Below the pieces are notes generated by a model. That model did not search any database, was not told the DNA's origin, and saw nothing but the letters and a program-made list of their open reading frames with translations. From Haloferax elongans ATCC BAA-1513 (GTDB lineage Archaea > Halobacteriota > Halobacteria > Halobacteriales > Haloferacaceae): a DNA stretch of 64,000 bases. Of this stretch, positions 1 through 9,142 are shown piece after piece. The stretch lies in the NCBI RefSeq assembly GCF_000336755.1, contig NZ_AOLK01000022.1, positions 258,748-322,747 on the forward strand, written 5' to 3'. How positions within the stretch are numbered: position 1 is the first letter of the stretch; the number at the start of each line of letters is the position of its first letter. The translations under genes were made by a program, and so were the position numbers.

Positions 1-106
1 CTCCAGTGACAACCGGACGATAGACGACGAACTGGCCCGCCGCGTCGCTGGCGGCGAGTTGAGTGTCGAGGAGGCACTGGACGAACACCGCGAGCGTGAA
101 ACGTGA
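1..106 (+). CDS. 3' end of an unidentified protein (partial)
   Basis: The frame starting at base 2 is open from the window edge to a TGA at 104-106 and encodes the last 34 residues of a protein that begins outside the window. The tail is highly charged and ends in an Ala/Glu/Arg helix (ELSVEEALDEHRERET). I cannot assign a family from this fragment. It is followed by about 135 bases of spacer before the next gene. Confidence 0.5.
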   Translation, partial: SSDNRTIDDELARRVAGGELSVEEALDEHRERET

Positions 107-241
107 GTCGGTCGCCGGTGTCACGCTGGCAGTTCAACCACTCGTTTCGTCCCGAATTGTTCCGATTAGTCCGCGTCTAACTCCCGAATTCGCGTGTTTT
201 GAGGTTCGGGCTTATACGGGTTCGGCGCGTATCTCCAGCCT

Positions 242-1165
242 ATGACATCCGTCAGCCCGAGCGCACTCGACGAGTCGCTCTCGTCAGTCCACGACGGAAC
301 AGAGTGGGTCGACAGACACGCCTACCCGTTCGAATCGAAGTGTCTCGGTCTCTCGGCCGGTGCAGTTCACTTCGTCGATGAGGGACCGGACGACGGCGGG
401 GAGGCGACGCTACTCATGCTCCACGGGAACCCGACGTGGTCGTTTCTCTACCGACACCTGATTCGCGGCCTGCGCGACGAGTACCGGTGTGTCGCACTCG
501 ACTACCTCGGGTTCGGACTGTCGGACCGCCCCGACGACTTTTCGTACCAGCCCGAAGCCCAGGCTGCTGTCGTCGAGGAGTTCATCCACGAACTCGGACT
601 CGAAGACGTCGTCCTCGTCGTCCAAGACTGGGGCGGCCCAATCGGTCTCTCGTACGCCATCGAGCGCCCCGACAACGTCCGCGGACTCGTCGTGATGAAC
701 ACGTGGATGTGGCCCGTGAACGAGGAGACGCATTTCAGTCGCTTCTCGTCGCTCCTCGGAAGTCGCCTCGGACGCGAACTCATCGAACGGTTCGACCTCT
801 TTACACGGGTGATGATGCCGATGGGGTTCGCCGACCGCTCGAAGCTCTCGGCGGCGGCACGCAAGCAGTACCGCATGGCGAACCGCGGCGACAGAACCGC
901 AACAGCAGTGTTTCCGAAGGCGATTCTCGATTCGACCGCGTGGCTCTCGTCGCTGTGGGAACGCCGCGAGCGCATCGCGTTCCTCCCCGCGCGAATCATC
1001 TGGGGGATGGAAGACATGGCGTTCCGTCCGGCCGAACTTCGAACGTTCGAGGGGCTGTTCGCGAACTCCTCGTCGGTCCGACTCCACGGGGTCGGCCACT
1101 ACGTCCAAGAGGAGTTTGGCCCCGACCTCGTGCCGCTGGTTCGGGACTTCCTCGAAACGTTGTGA
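242..1165 (+). CDS. Alpha/beta hydrolase, haloalkane dehalogenase-like
   Basis: A 307-residue alpha/beta hydrolase of the haloalkane dehalogenase/epoxide hydrolase group. Visible features are the oxyanion-hole motif HGNPTW (His about 61), a nucleophile elbow QDWGG with Asp129 followed by Trp130, the acid Asp258 in WGMED, and the catalytic His286 in GVGHY. An Asp nucleophile followed by Trp is typical of haloalkane dehalogenases, in which the Trp helps hold the halide. The substrate cannot be read from sequence, and many archaeal members probably act on other esters or epoxides. The start at 242 is favoured because a TATA-like CTTATAC lies about 30 bases upstream, which fits leaderless transcription. 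A VOC-family gene follows in the same direction 46 bases later. Confidence 0.8.
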   Translation: MTSVSPSALDESLSSVHDGTEWVDRHAYPFESKCLGLSAGAVHFVDEGPDDGGEATLLMLHGNPTWSFLYRHLIRGLRDEYRCVALDYLGFGLSDRPDDFSYQPEAQAAVVEEFIHELGLEDVVLVVQDWGGPIGLSYAIERPDNVRGLVVMNTWMWPVNEETHFSRFSSLLGSRLGRELIERFDLFTRVMMPMGFADRSKLSAAARKQYRMANRGDRTATAVFPKAILDSTAWLSSLWERRERIAFLPARIIWGMEDMAFRPAELRTFEGLFANSSSVRLHGVGHYVQEEFGPDLVPLVRDFLETL

Positions 1166-1211
1166 AGTCGCCCGCGCTGTGTTTATCACCGCACCGAGCA
1201 ACCGCTTCTGA

Positions 1212-1631
1212 ATGGACCCGAACATAACGGTCGTGACGCTCGGCGTGTCGGACCTCGACGAGTCGATTCGCTTCTACCGCGACGGTCTCGGATTTCCCCT
1301 GCGCGACCGCGACCCCGACAGTGACATCGCGTTCTTCACACTCGACGGGACGTGGCTCGCGCTCTACCCGTGGGACGCACTCGCCGAGGATGCGACCGTC
1401 CCGCCAGAGGCCGTCTCCTCCCCAGCAGAACGCGACTTCTCGGGCGTCACGATTGCCCACAACGTCTCCGAGAAATCGGACGTCGACGCCGCTCTCGAAA
1501 CGGCCGAAGCCGCGGGCGGAGAAATCGTCAAGCCCGCACAAGAGGTGTTTTGGGGCGGCTATTCCGGGTACTTCGCCGACCCGGACGGCCACCTGTGGGA
1601 AGTCGCGTATCCGAAACTCACCGACGACTGA
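1212..1631 (+). CDS. VOC family (glyoxalase/bleomycin-resistance fold) protein
   Basis: A 139-residue protein with the paired beta-alpha-beta-beta-beta modules of the vicinal-oxygen-chelate fold. The N-terminus carries the usual 'LGVSDLDESIRFYRDGLGF' signature and the C-terminus ends with 'GYFADPDGHLWEVAYPK', where the Glu of HLWEV is a usual metal ligand. Members include lyases, dioxygenases and resistance proteins, so the reaction is unknown. A GTTTATC box about 30 bases before the ATG suggests it has its own promoter, although it sits close behind the hydrolase gene. Confidence 0.8.
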   Translation: MDPNITVVTLGVSDLDESIRFYRDGLGFPLRDRDPDSDIAFFTLDGTWLALYPWDALAEDATVPPEAVSSPAERDFSGVTIAHNVSEKSDVDAALETAEAAGGEIVKPAQEVFWGGYSGYFADPDGHLWEVAYPKLTDD

Positions 1632-1649
1632 ACAGCCGAATCGGTGCAG

Positions 1650-3134
1650 TCAGTCGTTCTCGACGACCGCATCGACCGCCCGGCGCATGACTTCCCGAAC
1701 TGCGAGGCCCGTCTCTTTCGCCACCGCGAGCGCGTCGTCGTACTCGGCGCTGCGGTCGTAGACATCGCCATCGACGTCGCTTGCGATTTTGACCGCGACC
1801 TCGTAGGTGTCGCCGTCGATATCCAGCGACGCCGTCTCGAACTCGCGGCGTGCCGTCCAGCGGTGGCCCGCGCCGTGTTCTCTGATTCCGAGGGTTCCCG
1901 TTTCGACCGCGAGGCGGTAGGCGACGCGCTCGACGTCGTCGGGTTTGACGATGACCTTCACGAGATGACCCGGTCGGGACTTCTTCATCGTCGTCGGCAG
2001 GATGGTTACGTCACGTGCGCCCGCGTCTTTCAGCGTCTCTTGGAGGCTCCCGAGAACCTCGGGTTCGACGTCGTCGAGGTTGGTCTCCAGGACAGAGATG
2101 TCGTCTCGGACGAGTCGTGAGCCGCCGTCGCCGACGAGCGCACGGAGGACGTTCGGGTGGTCGGGGAAGTCCCACCCGCCAGCGCCGTAGCCCGACGACT
2201 CGACCGAAATCGAGGGGAGCGTCTCGACGCCCTCGGCGACGTGCGCGAGGATTGCCGCCCCCGTCGGGGTGAGCAGTTCGGCCTCGACCGGCCCGCCGCG
2301 GATGGACCAGTCGGCCTGTTCGACGACGTTGAGAACCGCGGGCGCGGGAATCGGGTAGGTACCGTGGCTCATCGTCGTCTCGCCGCCACCGACCGAGATG
2401 GGGCCGGTCACGACGCGCTCGACGTCGAGGTCATCGAGGAGGAGACACGTTCCGACCACGTCGGCGATGGCGTCGTCCGCGCCGACCTCGTGGAAGTGGG
2501 TCGCTTCGAGGTCGGTGCCGTGGACCTCGGCCTCGGCCTCGCCGAGGATGCGGAAGATAGCGGTCGCGTCCTCGATGACCGAGTCCGGCAGGTCCATCGA
2601 TTCGACGAGTTCGACGACTTCGGGGTAGGTCCGGTGTGGGCCGTGCCCCTCGGCATGGGTGTGGTCGTGGTGGTGGCTGTGGCCGTCGTCACCGTGGTCG
2701 TGCGAATGTCCGTGGGTGTGTCCGTCCTCGTGGGAGTGTCTGTGCCCGTGGTCGGAGTGACTGTGCCCGTGGTCGCTCCCACTGGCCAGACTGCCACGGA
2801 GGCGATGCTCACGACGTGAGTCGTGGTCGGTAGCGTCGTCGTCAGCATCGACGTCAGCGACCTCGTCGGCATCGGCGTCTGAATCGGATTTGTGCCCGTA
2901 TTCGTCCGCGCCGTGGCCTTCGCCACGCGGGTCGCCGCCGTCGGTCTCGGCGAGAAGCACGTCGACTTTGGTCGCCGAGATGCCGTTTTTATCGACGGTA
3001 CGGATGCGGTAGGAGACGTCGAGGTCGTCCTCGACGGGGGAGAGGACGTCCGGGTCGGCACCGGCGGCGACGAGCGTACCGAGAAGCATGTCGCCGCTGG
3101 CACCCATCCGGCCGTCGAACGCGAGCAGTCGCAT
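1650..3134 (-). CDS. larC: LarC-type nickel insertion protein with His-rich insert
   Basis: A 494-residue LarC homologue, the protein that inserts nickel into the pyridinium dithiocarboxylate pincer cofactor of lactate racemase-type enzymes. The start 'MRLLAFDGRMGASGDML' matches the family N-terminus, so I place the ATG at 3134 rather than at the upstream in-frame Met (3173). The conserved 'ATHFHEVGADDAIADVVG' segment and the C-terminal ferredoxin-like domain are present. Residues about 72-120 are an Asp/Glu/Ala-rich linker, and residues 122-167 contain 20 histidines, probably a metal-binding or metal-storage loop. No larA, larB or larE lies in the window, so the cofactor may serve a distant LarA-like enzyme. 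It is divergent from cdc48. Confidence 0.88.
   Translation of the reverse strand: MRLLAFDGRMGASGDMLLGTLVAAGADPDVLSPVEDDLDVSYRIRTVDKNGISATKVDVLLAETDGGDPRGEGHGADEYGHKSDSDADADEVADVDADDDATDHDSRREHRLRGSLASGSDHGHSHSDHGHRHSHEDGHTHGHSHDHGDDGHSHHHDHTHAEGHGPHRTYPEVVELVESMDLPDSVIEDATAIFRILGEAEAEVHGTDLEATHFHEVGADDAIADVVGTCLLLDDLDVERVVTGPISVGGGETTMSHGTYPIPAPAVLNVVEQADWSIRGGPVEAELLTPTGAAILAHVAEGVETLPSISVESSGYGAGGWDFPDHPNVLRALVGDGGSRLVRDDISVLETNLDDVEPEVLGSLQETLKDAGARDVTILPTTMKKSRPGHLVKVIVKPDDVERVAYRLAVETGTLGIREHGAGHRWTARREFETASLDIDGDTYEVAVKIASDVDGDVYDRSAEYDDALAVAKETGLAVREVMRRAVDAVVEND
2634..2771 (-). other. Histidine-rich metal-binding insert in LarC
   Basis: This segment encodes LarC residues 122-167, with 20 His, many Asp and few hydrophobic residues in repeated His-Gly-His-Ser-His style units. 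It lies between the N-terminal LarC domain and the segment beginning RTYPEVVELV. Such loops are known in nickel and zinc handling proteins (for example HypB or ZIP transporters), where they bind several metal ions. A role here is inferred from composition only. Confidence 0.8.
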
Positions 3135-3330
3135 ACCAATTCGTTGCTGTCGAAGGGTAAAAACGCCCGGCATCGTCGCGGCCGGGGGGTGTTTAGTCGG
3201 TAGGGATTAGTAGCCACCTGCCGTAGGGTCTGGTAGGCTGTCACCTGCGGGAAGACTGTCACCGAGGTCGACTCGGGGAAGGACTTATCCGAAGGCATCT
3301 CACAGGTATCAGCATCCCCGCGAGGATACT

Positions 3331-5559
3331 ATGAACGAAGTCCAACTCGAAGTGGCGAAGGCGTACCCGAACGACTCGGGGCGCGGTATCGCCCGTCTTG
3401 ACCCGGACACCCTGCTCCATCTCAAGCTCTCACCGGGCGACATCATCGAGATAGAAGGAGGGAAGACGACCGCCGCGAAGGTGTGGCGGGCAGACCGGCA
3501 AGACTGGAATACGGATACGGTTCGCATCGACGGGTTCACTCGGCAGAACGCCGACGTGAGCATCGGCGAGCGCGTAACTATTCGCAAGGCAGAGGCCAAG
3601 AAGGCCGACAAGCTCGTGCTCGCGCCGCCGGAGGAGGCGAGCGTGCAGTTCGGCTCTGACGCGGCCGGTATGGTCAAGCGGCAGATTCTCAAGCGGCCCG
3701 TGGTCGAACGCGACATCGTCCCGGTGATGTCGAGTACGAACCACCCATTCATGCGGTCGCCGGGACAGGCCATTCCGCTCATCTCGGTCGAGACGAAGCC
3801 TGAAGGCGTCGTCCTCGTCACCGAGGACACCGAGGTCGACCTCCGCGAGGAGCCGATTTCGGGATTCGAAAAGACCGGCGGCGGGATTACCTACGAGGAC
3901 ATCGGTGGCCTGACCAACGAGATTCAGCGCGTCCGCGAGATGGTCGAGTTGCCGATGAAGCACCCGCAAATCTTCCAAAAGCTCGGCATCGAGCCGCCGC
4001 AAGGGGTGCTGCTCCACGGCCCGCCCGGGACGGGGAAGACGCTCCTCGCCCGTGCGGTCGCCAACGAGACCTCTGCCAGTTTCTTCTCTATCGCTGGCCC
4101 GGAGATTATCTCGAAGTACTACGGCGAGTCCGAACAGCAACTCCGCGAGATATTCGAGGACGCCAAAGAGGAGTCGCCGAGTATCATCTTCATCGACGAA
4201 CTCGACTCCATTGCGCCGAAGCGTGAGGACGTGACTGGCGAGGTCGAACGCCGCGTCGTCGCCCAACTCTTGACGATGATGGACGGCCTCGAAGCCCGCG
4301 GTCAGGTCATCGTCATCGCGGCGACGAACCGCGTCGACTCCGTCGACCCCGCGCTGCGTCGCCCCGGTCGGTTCGACCGCGAAATCGAAATCGGCGTGCC
4401 CGACGAGGAGGGTCGCAAGGAGATTCTCCAGATACACACCCGCGGCATGCCGCTTTCGGACGACGTGAACCTCGACTCGCTGGCCGACGACACCCACGGC
4501 TTCGTCGGTGCCGACATCGAGGCGCTGACCAAGGAGGCGGCGATGAAGGCATTGCGCCGCTACCTGCCGGAAATCGACCTCGACCGCGAGGACATCCCAC
4601 CGAGTCTCATCGACCGGATGGTCGTCAAGAACGACGACTTCGGCGGTGCCCTCGGCGAGGTCGAACCCTCGGCGATGCGCGAGGTGCTCGTCGAGATTCC
4701 GAAGGTCACGTGGGACGACGTGGGCGGTCTCGAAGACCCCAAACAGAAGGTCAAAGAGAGCGTCGAGTGGCCGCTTGTCACTCCCGAGAAGTTCGACCGC
4801 ATGGGCATCGAGGCACCGAAAGGCGTCCTCCTCTACGGCCCACCCGGGACGGGGAAGACGCTCATCGCCAAGGCCGTCGCCAACGAGACGAACGCGAACT
4901 TCATCTCGGTGCGCGGGCCGCAACTGCTGTCGAAGTGGGTCGGTGAGTCGGAGAAGGCGATTCGGCAGACCTTCCGCAAGGCGCGGCAGGTGTCGCCGAC
5001 GATTATCTTCTTCGACGAGCTGGACGCGCTCGCGCCAGCCCGCGGCAACGACATGGGCAACAACGTCTCCGAGCGCGTCGTCAACCAGCTCCTGACCGAG
5101 TTGGACGGCCTCGAAGACGCCGGGAACGTCATGGTCATCGCGGCGACGAACCGCCCGGACATGATTGACCCCGCGCTCATCCGTTCAGGTCGCTTCGACC
5201 GACTCGTCCTCATCGGCCAGCCCGAGGAGGAAGGCCGCGAGCAGATTCTGGACATTCACACCCAGTCGACCCCGCTCGCGCCGGACGTGAGCCTCCGCGA
5301 AATCGCCGAGATTACCGACGGCTACGTCGGGTCGGACCTCGAATCCATCTGCCGCGAGGCAGCTATCGAGGCGCTCCGCGAGGACGACGAGGCCGAGGAA
5401 ATCGAGATGCGACACTTCCGCAAGGCGATGGAGGCGGTGCGGCCGACCATCACGGAAGACCTGATGCGCTACTACGAAGAGATTCAAGACCAGTTCAAGG
5501 GCGGCTCCCGCGAGGGACTCTCCCCCGACACCCGCGACGGTCGTATCGGCTTCCAGTAA
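3331..5559 (+). CDS. cdc48: Cdc48/VCP family AAA+ ATPase
   Basis: A 742-residue archaeal Cdc48 (p97/VCP) homologue with full domain order: N-terminal double-psi barrel plus four-stranded barrel (about 1-185), D1 AAA domain and D2 AAA domain. Walker A motifs GPPGTGKT occur at about residues 230 and 504. Walker B motifs IIFIDELD and IIFFDELD and arginine-finger segments ([15 protein letters not shown]) are present in both rings. The family forms hexamers that unfold substrates with ATP and can feed the archaeal proteasome. The ORF ends GRIGFQ without an obvious long C-terminal proteasome-docking tail. The gene is divergent from larC and followed by a T-rich terminator. Confidence 0.95.
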   Translation: MNEVQLEVAKAYPNDSGRGIARLDPDTLLHLKLSPGDIIEIEGGKTTAAKVWRADRQDWNTDTVRIDGFTRQNADVSIGERVTIRKAEAKKADKLVLAPPEEASVQFGSDAAGMVKRQILKRPVVERDIVPVMSSTNHPFMRSPGQAIPLISVETKPEGVVLVTEDTEVDLREEPISGFEKTGGGITYEDIGGLTNEIQRVREMVELPMKHPQIFQKLGIEPPQGVLLHGPPGTGKTLLARAVANETSASFFSIAGPEIISKYYGESEQQLREIFEDAKEESPSIIFIDELDSIAPKREDVTGEVERRVVAQLLTMMDGLEARGQVIVIAATNRVDSVDPALRRPGRFDREIEIGVPDEEGRKEILQIHTRGMPLSDDVNLDSLADDTHGFVGADIEALTKEAAMKALRRYLPEIDLDREDIPPSLIDRMVVKNDDFGGALGEVEPSAMREVLVEIPKVTWDDVGGLEDPKQKVKESVEWPLVTPEKFDRMGIEAPKGVLLYGPPGTGKTLIAKAVANETNANFISVRGPQLLSKWVGESEKAIRQTFRKARQVSPTIIFFDELDALAPARGNDMGNNVSERVVNQLLTELDGLEDAGNVMVIAATNRPDMIDPALIRSGRFDRLVLIGQPEEEGREQILDIHTQSTPLAPDVSLREIAEITDGYVGSDLESICREAAIEALREDDEAEEIEMRHFRKAMEAVRPTITEDLMRYYEEIQDQFKGGSREGLSPDTRDGRIGFQ

Positions 5560-5577
5560 GTCGACGCCTGCGGGGGT

Positions 5578-5620
5578 CTCGTTTTTTAAGAGTATCAGAC
5601 CGATAGCGGGGGCGCTATCT
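5578..5620 (+). terminator. T-rich terminator after cdc48
   Basis: About 20 bases after the cdc48 stop a run GTTTTTTAA (5581-5589) occurs, the typical archaeal U-rich termination signal. It is followed by a short hairpin-capable sequence GATAGCG-GGG-CGCTATC. No gene starts in the next 100 bases on either strand. Confidence 0.5.
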
Positions 5621-5705
5621 GGCGGTCCGCCTCTGGCGAAAATCCGAATCCGTAGAATACGATAGTGATGACGTGTTGAATAGAGAGGGTGTATCGGTCA
5701 GCAGG

Positions 5706-6077
5706 TCAGTCGGCGGGAGCGACCGTGGTGCGCTGTTCTTCAGCAGGTGACGTACTCATCTCCGCTCCGAGACCGATTCCTGCAACGGCGACACCCATAA
5801 CAAGCAGTCCGAGCGGACTTCGAAGGCTTCCAAGTGGAAGGTCTGAGTGGATACCGAACAGCGGGACTCCCGTCACCAAGAGAGCGAGCAGAATCTGTGG
5901 AACAGTGTTTGGGTTCTCCAGACTGGACAGATTTCGGGCCACTAACCACCCAGCCATGCCCCACGTGAGTCCGAGAAACAACAGTAATTGTGCGTCCCAC
6001 GACCCATCGAGATAGTACACCCCAGACGCGAATATGCCAGCGATGACACCAACTGAGAGGGCTTTGGAGTCGACCAT
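5706..6077 (-). CDS. Small membrane protein, unknown function
   Basis: An ORF of 123 residues from the Met at 6077 (MVDSKALSVG); an upstream Met at 6101 would add 8 residues without support. There are about four hydrophobic segments: residues around 8-25, 30-45, 60-78 and 85-103. A charged tail (EEQRTTVAPAD) follows. GC content is lower than in neighbouring genes. I do not recognise a family. It is divergent from the 68-residue membrane protein at 6192. Confidence 0.55.
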   Translation of the reverse strand: MVDSKALSVGVIAGIFASGVYYLDGSWDAQLLLFLGLTWGMAGWLVARNLSSLENPNTVPQILLALLVTGVPLFGIHSDLPLGSLRSPLGLLVMGVAVAGIGLGAEMSTSPAEEQRTTVAPAD

Positions 6078-6156
6078 GCTTTCGAGACAGAATATAGACA
6101 TAAAAGTGTTGAGTCAGACGTGAGATGGGTCTGTCAATCCCGAACCTGTTGTCACA

Positions 6157-6185
6157 GAATTATTTTGTGAGTCTGTTCCGAACAG
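6157..6185 (+). promoter_or_regulatory. Promoter with inverted repeats between two small membrane genes
   Basis: TTATTTTG at about 6160-6167 lies 25-32 bases before the ATG at 6192 and would serve as the TATA box of a leaderless gene. It is embedded in an imperfect palindrome, CACAGAAT-T-ATTTTGTG. A second perfect palindrome, CTGTTC-C-GAACAG (6173-6185), lies between the TATA box and the start. These could be operator sites, but that is inference. Confidence 0.4.
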
Positions 6186-6191
6186 AAGGTA

Positions 6192-6398
6192 ATGGATAGA
6201 AAACGACTTATGCGCTATCTTTTTGCCGGTTACATTCTCGCTGTGTTATTAGTTCAAGCAGCAGGTGGGGGTGACGCCTTTCCAATCACCAACGGGATAA
6301 AAACAGTCAACGTCGCCCTTCTCCTCGGTCTGGTTATCCTGCTGCTCGTCAATTACTACGTCCATCACAGCGAGACCAGTCCACGAATTCACGAGTAG
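6192..6398 (+). CDS. Small two-TM membrane protein, unknown function
   Basis: A 68-residue protein with two hydrophobic stretches (about 8-25 and 39-54), a basic N-terminus (MDRKRLMRYLF) and a short polar tail. The TATA-like box at the right leaderless distance (about -30) supports it as a real gene. No family is recognised. It is divergent from another small membrane protein at 5706-6077. Confidence 0.5.
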   Translation: MDRKRLMRYLFAGYILAVLLVQAAGGGDAFPITNGIKTVNVALLLGLVILLLVNYYVHHSETSPRIHE

Positions 6399-6684
6399 TT
6401 TTGGACGACCCCCAACCAGAGTCCAACACGACCGCAACGCCCCCCACAGAGTCAGTTAGGACTGGTGTGACACACATATAGAGTGTATCCCGCGAGTGAG
6501 TCACTTTCGAGAGGGCTGACCAGTACATTTTTGTCAACGGATTCGAGTATCAGGTGATAGAGCTGACCGATGACCGTTTCTTTCTGCTTCTGAGCTGACT
6601 GTCACCTCCGTCTCCATCGAGGGTGTCGTCAGCTTCGCGTGCCGCTGTATCGCTCGTTAGCCACCCTGCAGCCACAGATACATC

Positions 6685-7254
6685 ATGTCACGACCAACGT
6701 TTATCGAGTGCGACCGGCTCGAACTCAAGCCCCCTGAAGAAGACGACATCGAGTTCCTCAGAGAGGGAGCGAACCACCCTGACGTCCGCCGATACATCAA
6801 CGTATTCAGAACCCCGTACACCGAAGAACGCTACCGAGACGAGCTTTGGCCAAGAGAACACGACGAAGACACTGTCTCGCTACTCGTCGTTCCGACCGAC
6901 GGCGATCTCTCGGGGGAGCCAATTGGCTCGGTACAACTCGCCCCCGTTATCTATACAGATGGATACGCGAACTTTGGCGTGTGGTTCCATCCGAAGGCGT
7001 GGGGAGAAGGATACGCCCTCGAAGCTAGCGCACACCTGCTTGAATACGGATTCAAAGAACTCAGATTACACCGTGTCTCTGCGACCGTGATGGCCCCAAA
7101 CGAGGATTCTCAGTCGCTTTGTCAACGTCTCGGATTCGTACACGAAGGGACTGCTCGCCAATCACAATTCGCGAACGGGGAGTACGTGGATGTCGAACGG
7201 TACGGGTTACTCGCTTCGGAGTGGGAAGGCCCGAACGAGGTGCTGGAGAGTTGA
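6685..7254 (+). CDS. GNAT N-acetyltransferase, RimJ/RimL type
   Basis: A 189-residue GNAT acetyltransferase. The segment 'FGVWFHPKAWGEGYALEAS' is the acetyl-CoA loop (motif A, here Gly-rich with Trp) typical of RimJ/RimL-like members, followed by 'LRLHRVSATVMAPNEDSQSL', the conserved strand and asparagine helix. Members acetylate protein N-termini, ribosomal proteins, spermidine or antibiotics; the substrate here is unknown. It is preceded by a gene-free stretch of about 290 bases and followed by about 215 bases of spacer. Confidence 0.85.
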   Translation: MSRPTFIECDRLELKPPEEDDIEFLREGANHPDVRRYINVFRTPYTEERYRDELWPREHDEDTVSLLVVPTDGDLSGEPIGSVQLAPVIYTDGYANFGVWFHPKAWGEGYALEASAHLLEYGFKELRLHRVSATVMAPNEDSQSLCQRLGFVHEGTARQSQFANGEYVDVERYGLLASEWEGPNEVLES

Positions 7255-7471
7255 CGAGGTAACGAAGTCGTCTCTGGTACCCTGTACAGGGGATACGTCT
7301 ACTGACCGACCCCTCTCGATGGGCAGACCTGACGAAGCAATCGAGGAGGCACTGACAGGAAAGTAGATGAGGTAGTGGAGAGACATGTCGGTGTGCTCCT
7401 TTGGAACGTGGTGAATGTATATTCTCAGAGACCGGTTCCGACACTGAATCCAAACCCACCGATTGTAGGCC

Positions 7472-8566
7472 ATGAGTGACCGAATTATCGGCTACGACGT
7501 GGCACGGTCGTTCGCCGTCGTCGGGATGGTCATCGTGAATTTCGAGATTGTGATGGGGGCCGGTTCGAATGGCCCACACTGGGTGTTGTCTATCTCACAG
7601 TTGTTTCACGGCCGCGCGGCCGCCTTGTTCGTCGTGTTGGCGGGCGTGGGAATAACGCTGTACACGAACAGAGCGCGACTGGCGGGAGATAGCGAGACCC
7701 TCCGAAAAAAGCGGAACACGCTGTTCAGACGTGCGGTGTTCCTCTTCGTGGTTGGATTACTGTACGTCCCTATCTGGCCAGCAGACATCCTGCACTTCTA
7801 CGGATTGTATCTCACCATCGGTGCGCTCGCCGTGACCGCGTCCAGACGGCGACTGTGGATACTCATGAGTGGGTTCGTGCTCGGCTTCGTGGTGCTCCTG
7901 TTCGTCGTCGACTACGAGCGCGGCTGGGATTTCGCGACACTCACCTACACGAACTTCTGGACCGTCCGCGGCATGGTCCGACATCTACTGTATAATGGCT
8001 TCCACCCAGTGTTCCCGTGGGTGGCGTTTCTGCTGTACGGGATGCTTCTCGGCCGGATGAACCTGCAGAACGTCACCCTTCGGCGGCGGGTACTGGCCGG
8101 TGCAATCGCAGTCGTGGTCGTCGCAGAAGCGACCTCCCGGATGCTCACCGAGACACTCGTCAGTAGTCTCCCATCGGTTCCGCAGTCGGATATCGTGGCC
8201 TTGTTCGGGACTCAGCCGATGCCGCCGATGCCGCTCTACATTCTCGCGGGGGCTGGTACCGCGACTATCGTTATCACAGGGTGTCTCGAACTCTGTGAGT
8301 ACGTCTCTGATGAGGACCTGCTGCAGCCATTCGTCGCGACCGGACAGATGGCGTTGAGCCTCTACGTCGCACACGTCTTGCTCGGAATGGGTGTTCTGGA
8401 GATGGTTGGTCGCCTCGAAAACCAGTCGCCACCCTTTGCGATGGCCAGCGCACTCACGTTCTCCGTACTCGGTATCATCTTCTCGTCTCTCTGGCTCCAA
8501 CGGTACTCACGCGGCCCACTCGAACAGGTCATGCGCACGCTGACGGATAGGACGTTCTGGTCGTGA
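7472..8566 (+). CDS. DUF418/DUF1624-like multi-TM membrane protein
   Basis: A 364-residue integral membrane protein with about nine to ten hydrophobic segments. The N-terminus 'IIGYDVARSFAVVGMVIVNFEI' and the 'HGRAAALFVVLAGVGITLY' region match the DUF418/DUF1624 acyltransferase-like group (heparan-alpha-glucosaminide N-acetyltransferase relatives), in which the first TM helix starts with G-x-D-x-x-R. The C-terminal part includes 'ATGQMALSLYVAHVL', also typical. It could transfer an acyl group to a surface glycan, but the substrate is unknown. Confidence 0.75.
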   Translation: MSDRIIGYDVARSFAVVGMVIVNFEIVMGAGSNGPHWVLSISQLFHGRAAALFVVLAGVGITLYTNRARLAGDSETLRKKRNTLFRRAVFLFVVGLLYVPIWPADILHFYGLYLTIGALAVTASRRRLWILMSGFVLGFVVLLFVVDYERGWDFATLTYTNFWTVRGMVRHLLYNGFHPVFPWVAFLLYGMLLGRMNLQNVTLRRRVLAGAIAVVVVAEATSRMLTETLVSSLPSVPQSDIVALFGTQPMPPMPLYILAGAGTATIVITGCLELCEYVSDEDLLQPFVATGQMALSLYVAHVLLGMGVLEMVGRLENQSPPFAMASALTFSVLGIIFSSLWLQRYSRGPLEQVMRTLTDRTFWS

Positions 8567-9142
8567 AAACGGGAGGTGGTGAATCGCGTGCTAGGGTTTA
8601 CTATCACTGTTTCACGGCTCGCGCTCTCAGAACAGGGTGATAATATAACAGGTGAGGAATCCCACCCCACCGCGGAGAGTATCCCACCACGGCCTAAACC
8701 GAGTTGGGCAGCTCGGTTAGGCAAGGCGCCGGTGTTTACTGTCAGAGGCACTCCGGCAAATAACACAACGACGTACTGTGACATAAATTGTTGATTTCAC
8801 TCCGGCAGTAACAACAGGATATTCAACCAGGATGAGGCCATAGGAAAACGAATGACCACAAACAGCGTGAATGGGACTAAATTCATCCACTAGAGTTCCC
8901 CTCGATACCTGCCGTAGTGTCCTCTCCCCACTCGTCGCCGAGGAGATAGTCGTACACCGACTCTCGCTGGACGGCATGTCTGTCGTCTGTGGTTTCTTGA
9001 GACTTGTGACAATCACGACTGCTGTTTCTGTCTGGCACGCTTCGACGTTCGGCTATCTGTTCGTCCAGACGCAGGCCTGACCTACTGTCCCATCTCTGGT
9101 GGGTCTGTTTGCACCGAACAAAACGAAACCGCAGCGATACCC
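8567..9142. other. 576-base gene-poor intergenic region
   Basis: No convincing gene is visible. Short open frames at 8576-8794 and 8871-9080 lack family features and a promoter at leaderless distance. AT content is higher than in the flanks. The region contains a strong hairpin (8692-8722), a GGCGCC palindrome at 8725-8730, and a 10-base direct repeat CACTCCGGCA at 8749-8758 and 8798-8807. It may be the relic of a lost mobile element or hold a small RNA; neither is shown. Confidence 0.5.
8692..8722. repeat. Strong imperfect hairpin in intergenic region
   Basis: The arms GCCTA(A)ACCGAG and CTCGGTTAGGC are complementary apart from one bulged A, and pairing continues inward (TT...AG with a GU pair) to a GGGC tetraloop, giving a stem of about 15-16 pairs. 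It is not followed by a T run, so it does not look like a simple terminator. Subterminal hairpins of IS200/IS605 elements look similar, but no transposase is present. Confidence 0.55.

Noticed and set aside
2157-2819. Plus-strand frame with runs of Val opposite the LarC histidine stretch
   Set aside because: The hydrophobic runs are just the complement of the His codons in larC and do not form a membrane protein.
8576-9080. Two short open frames (72 and 69 codons) in the gap after the DUF418-like gene
   Set aside because: They have no family resemblance, no plausible promoter at leaderless distance and mixed codon use, so I did not call them genes.
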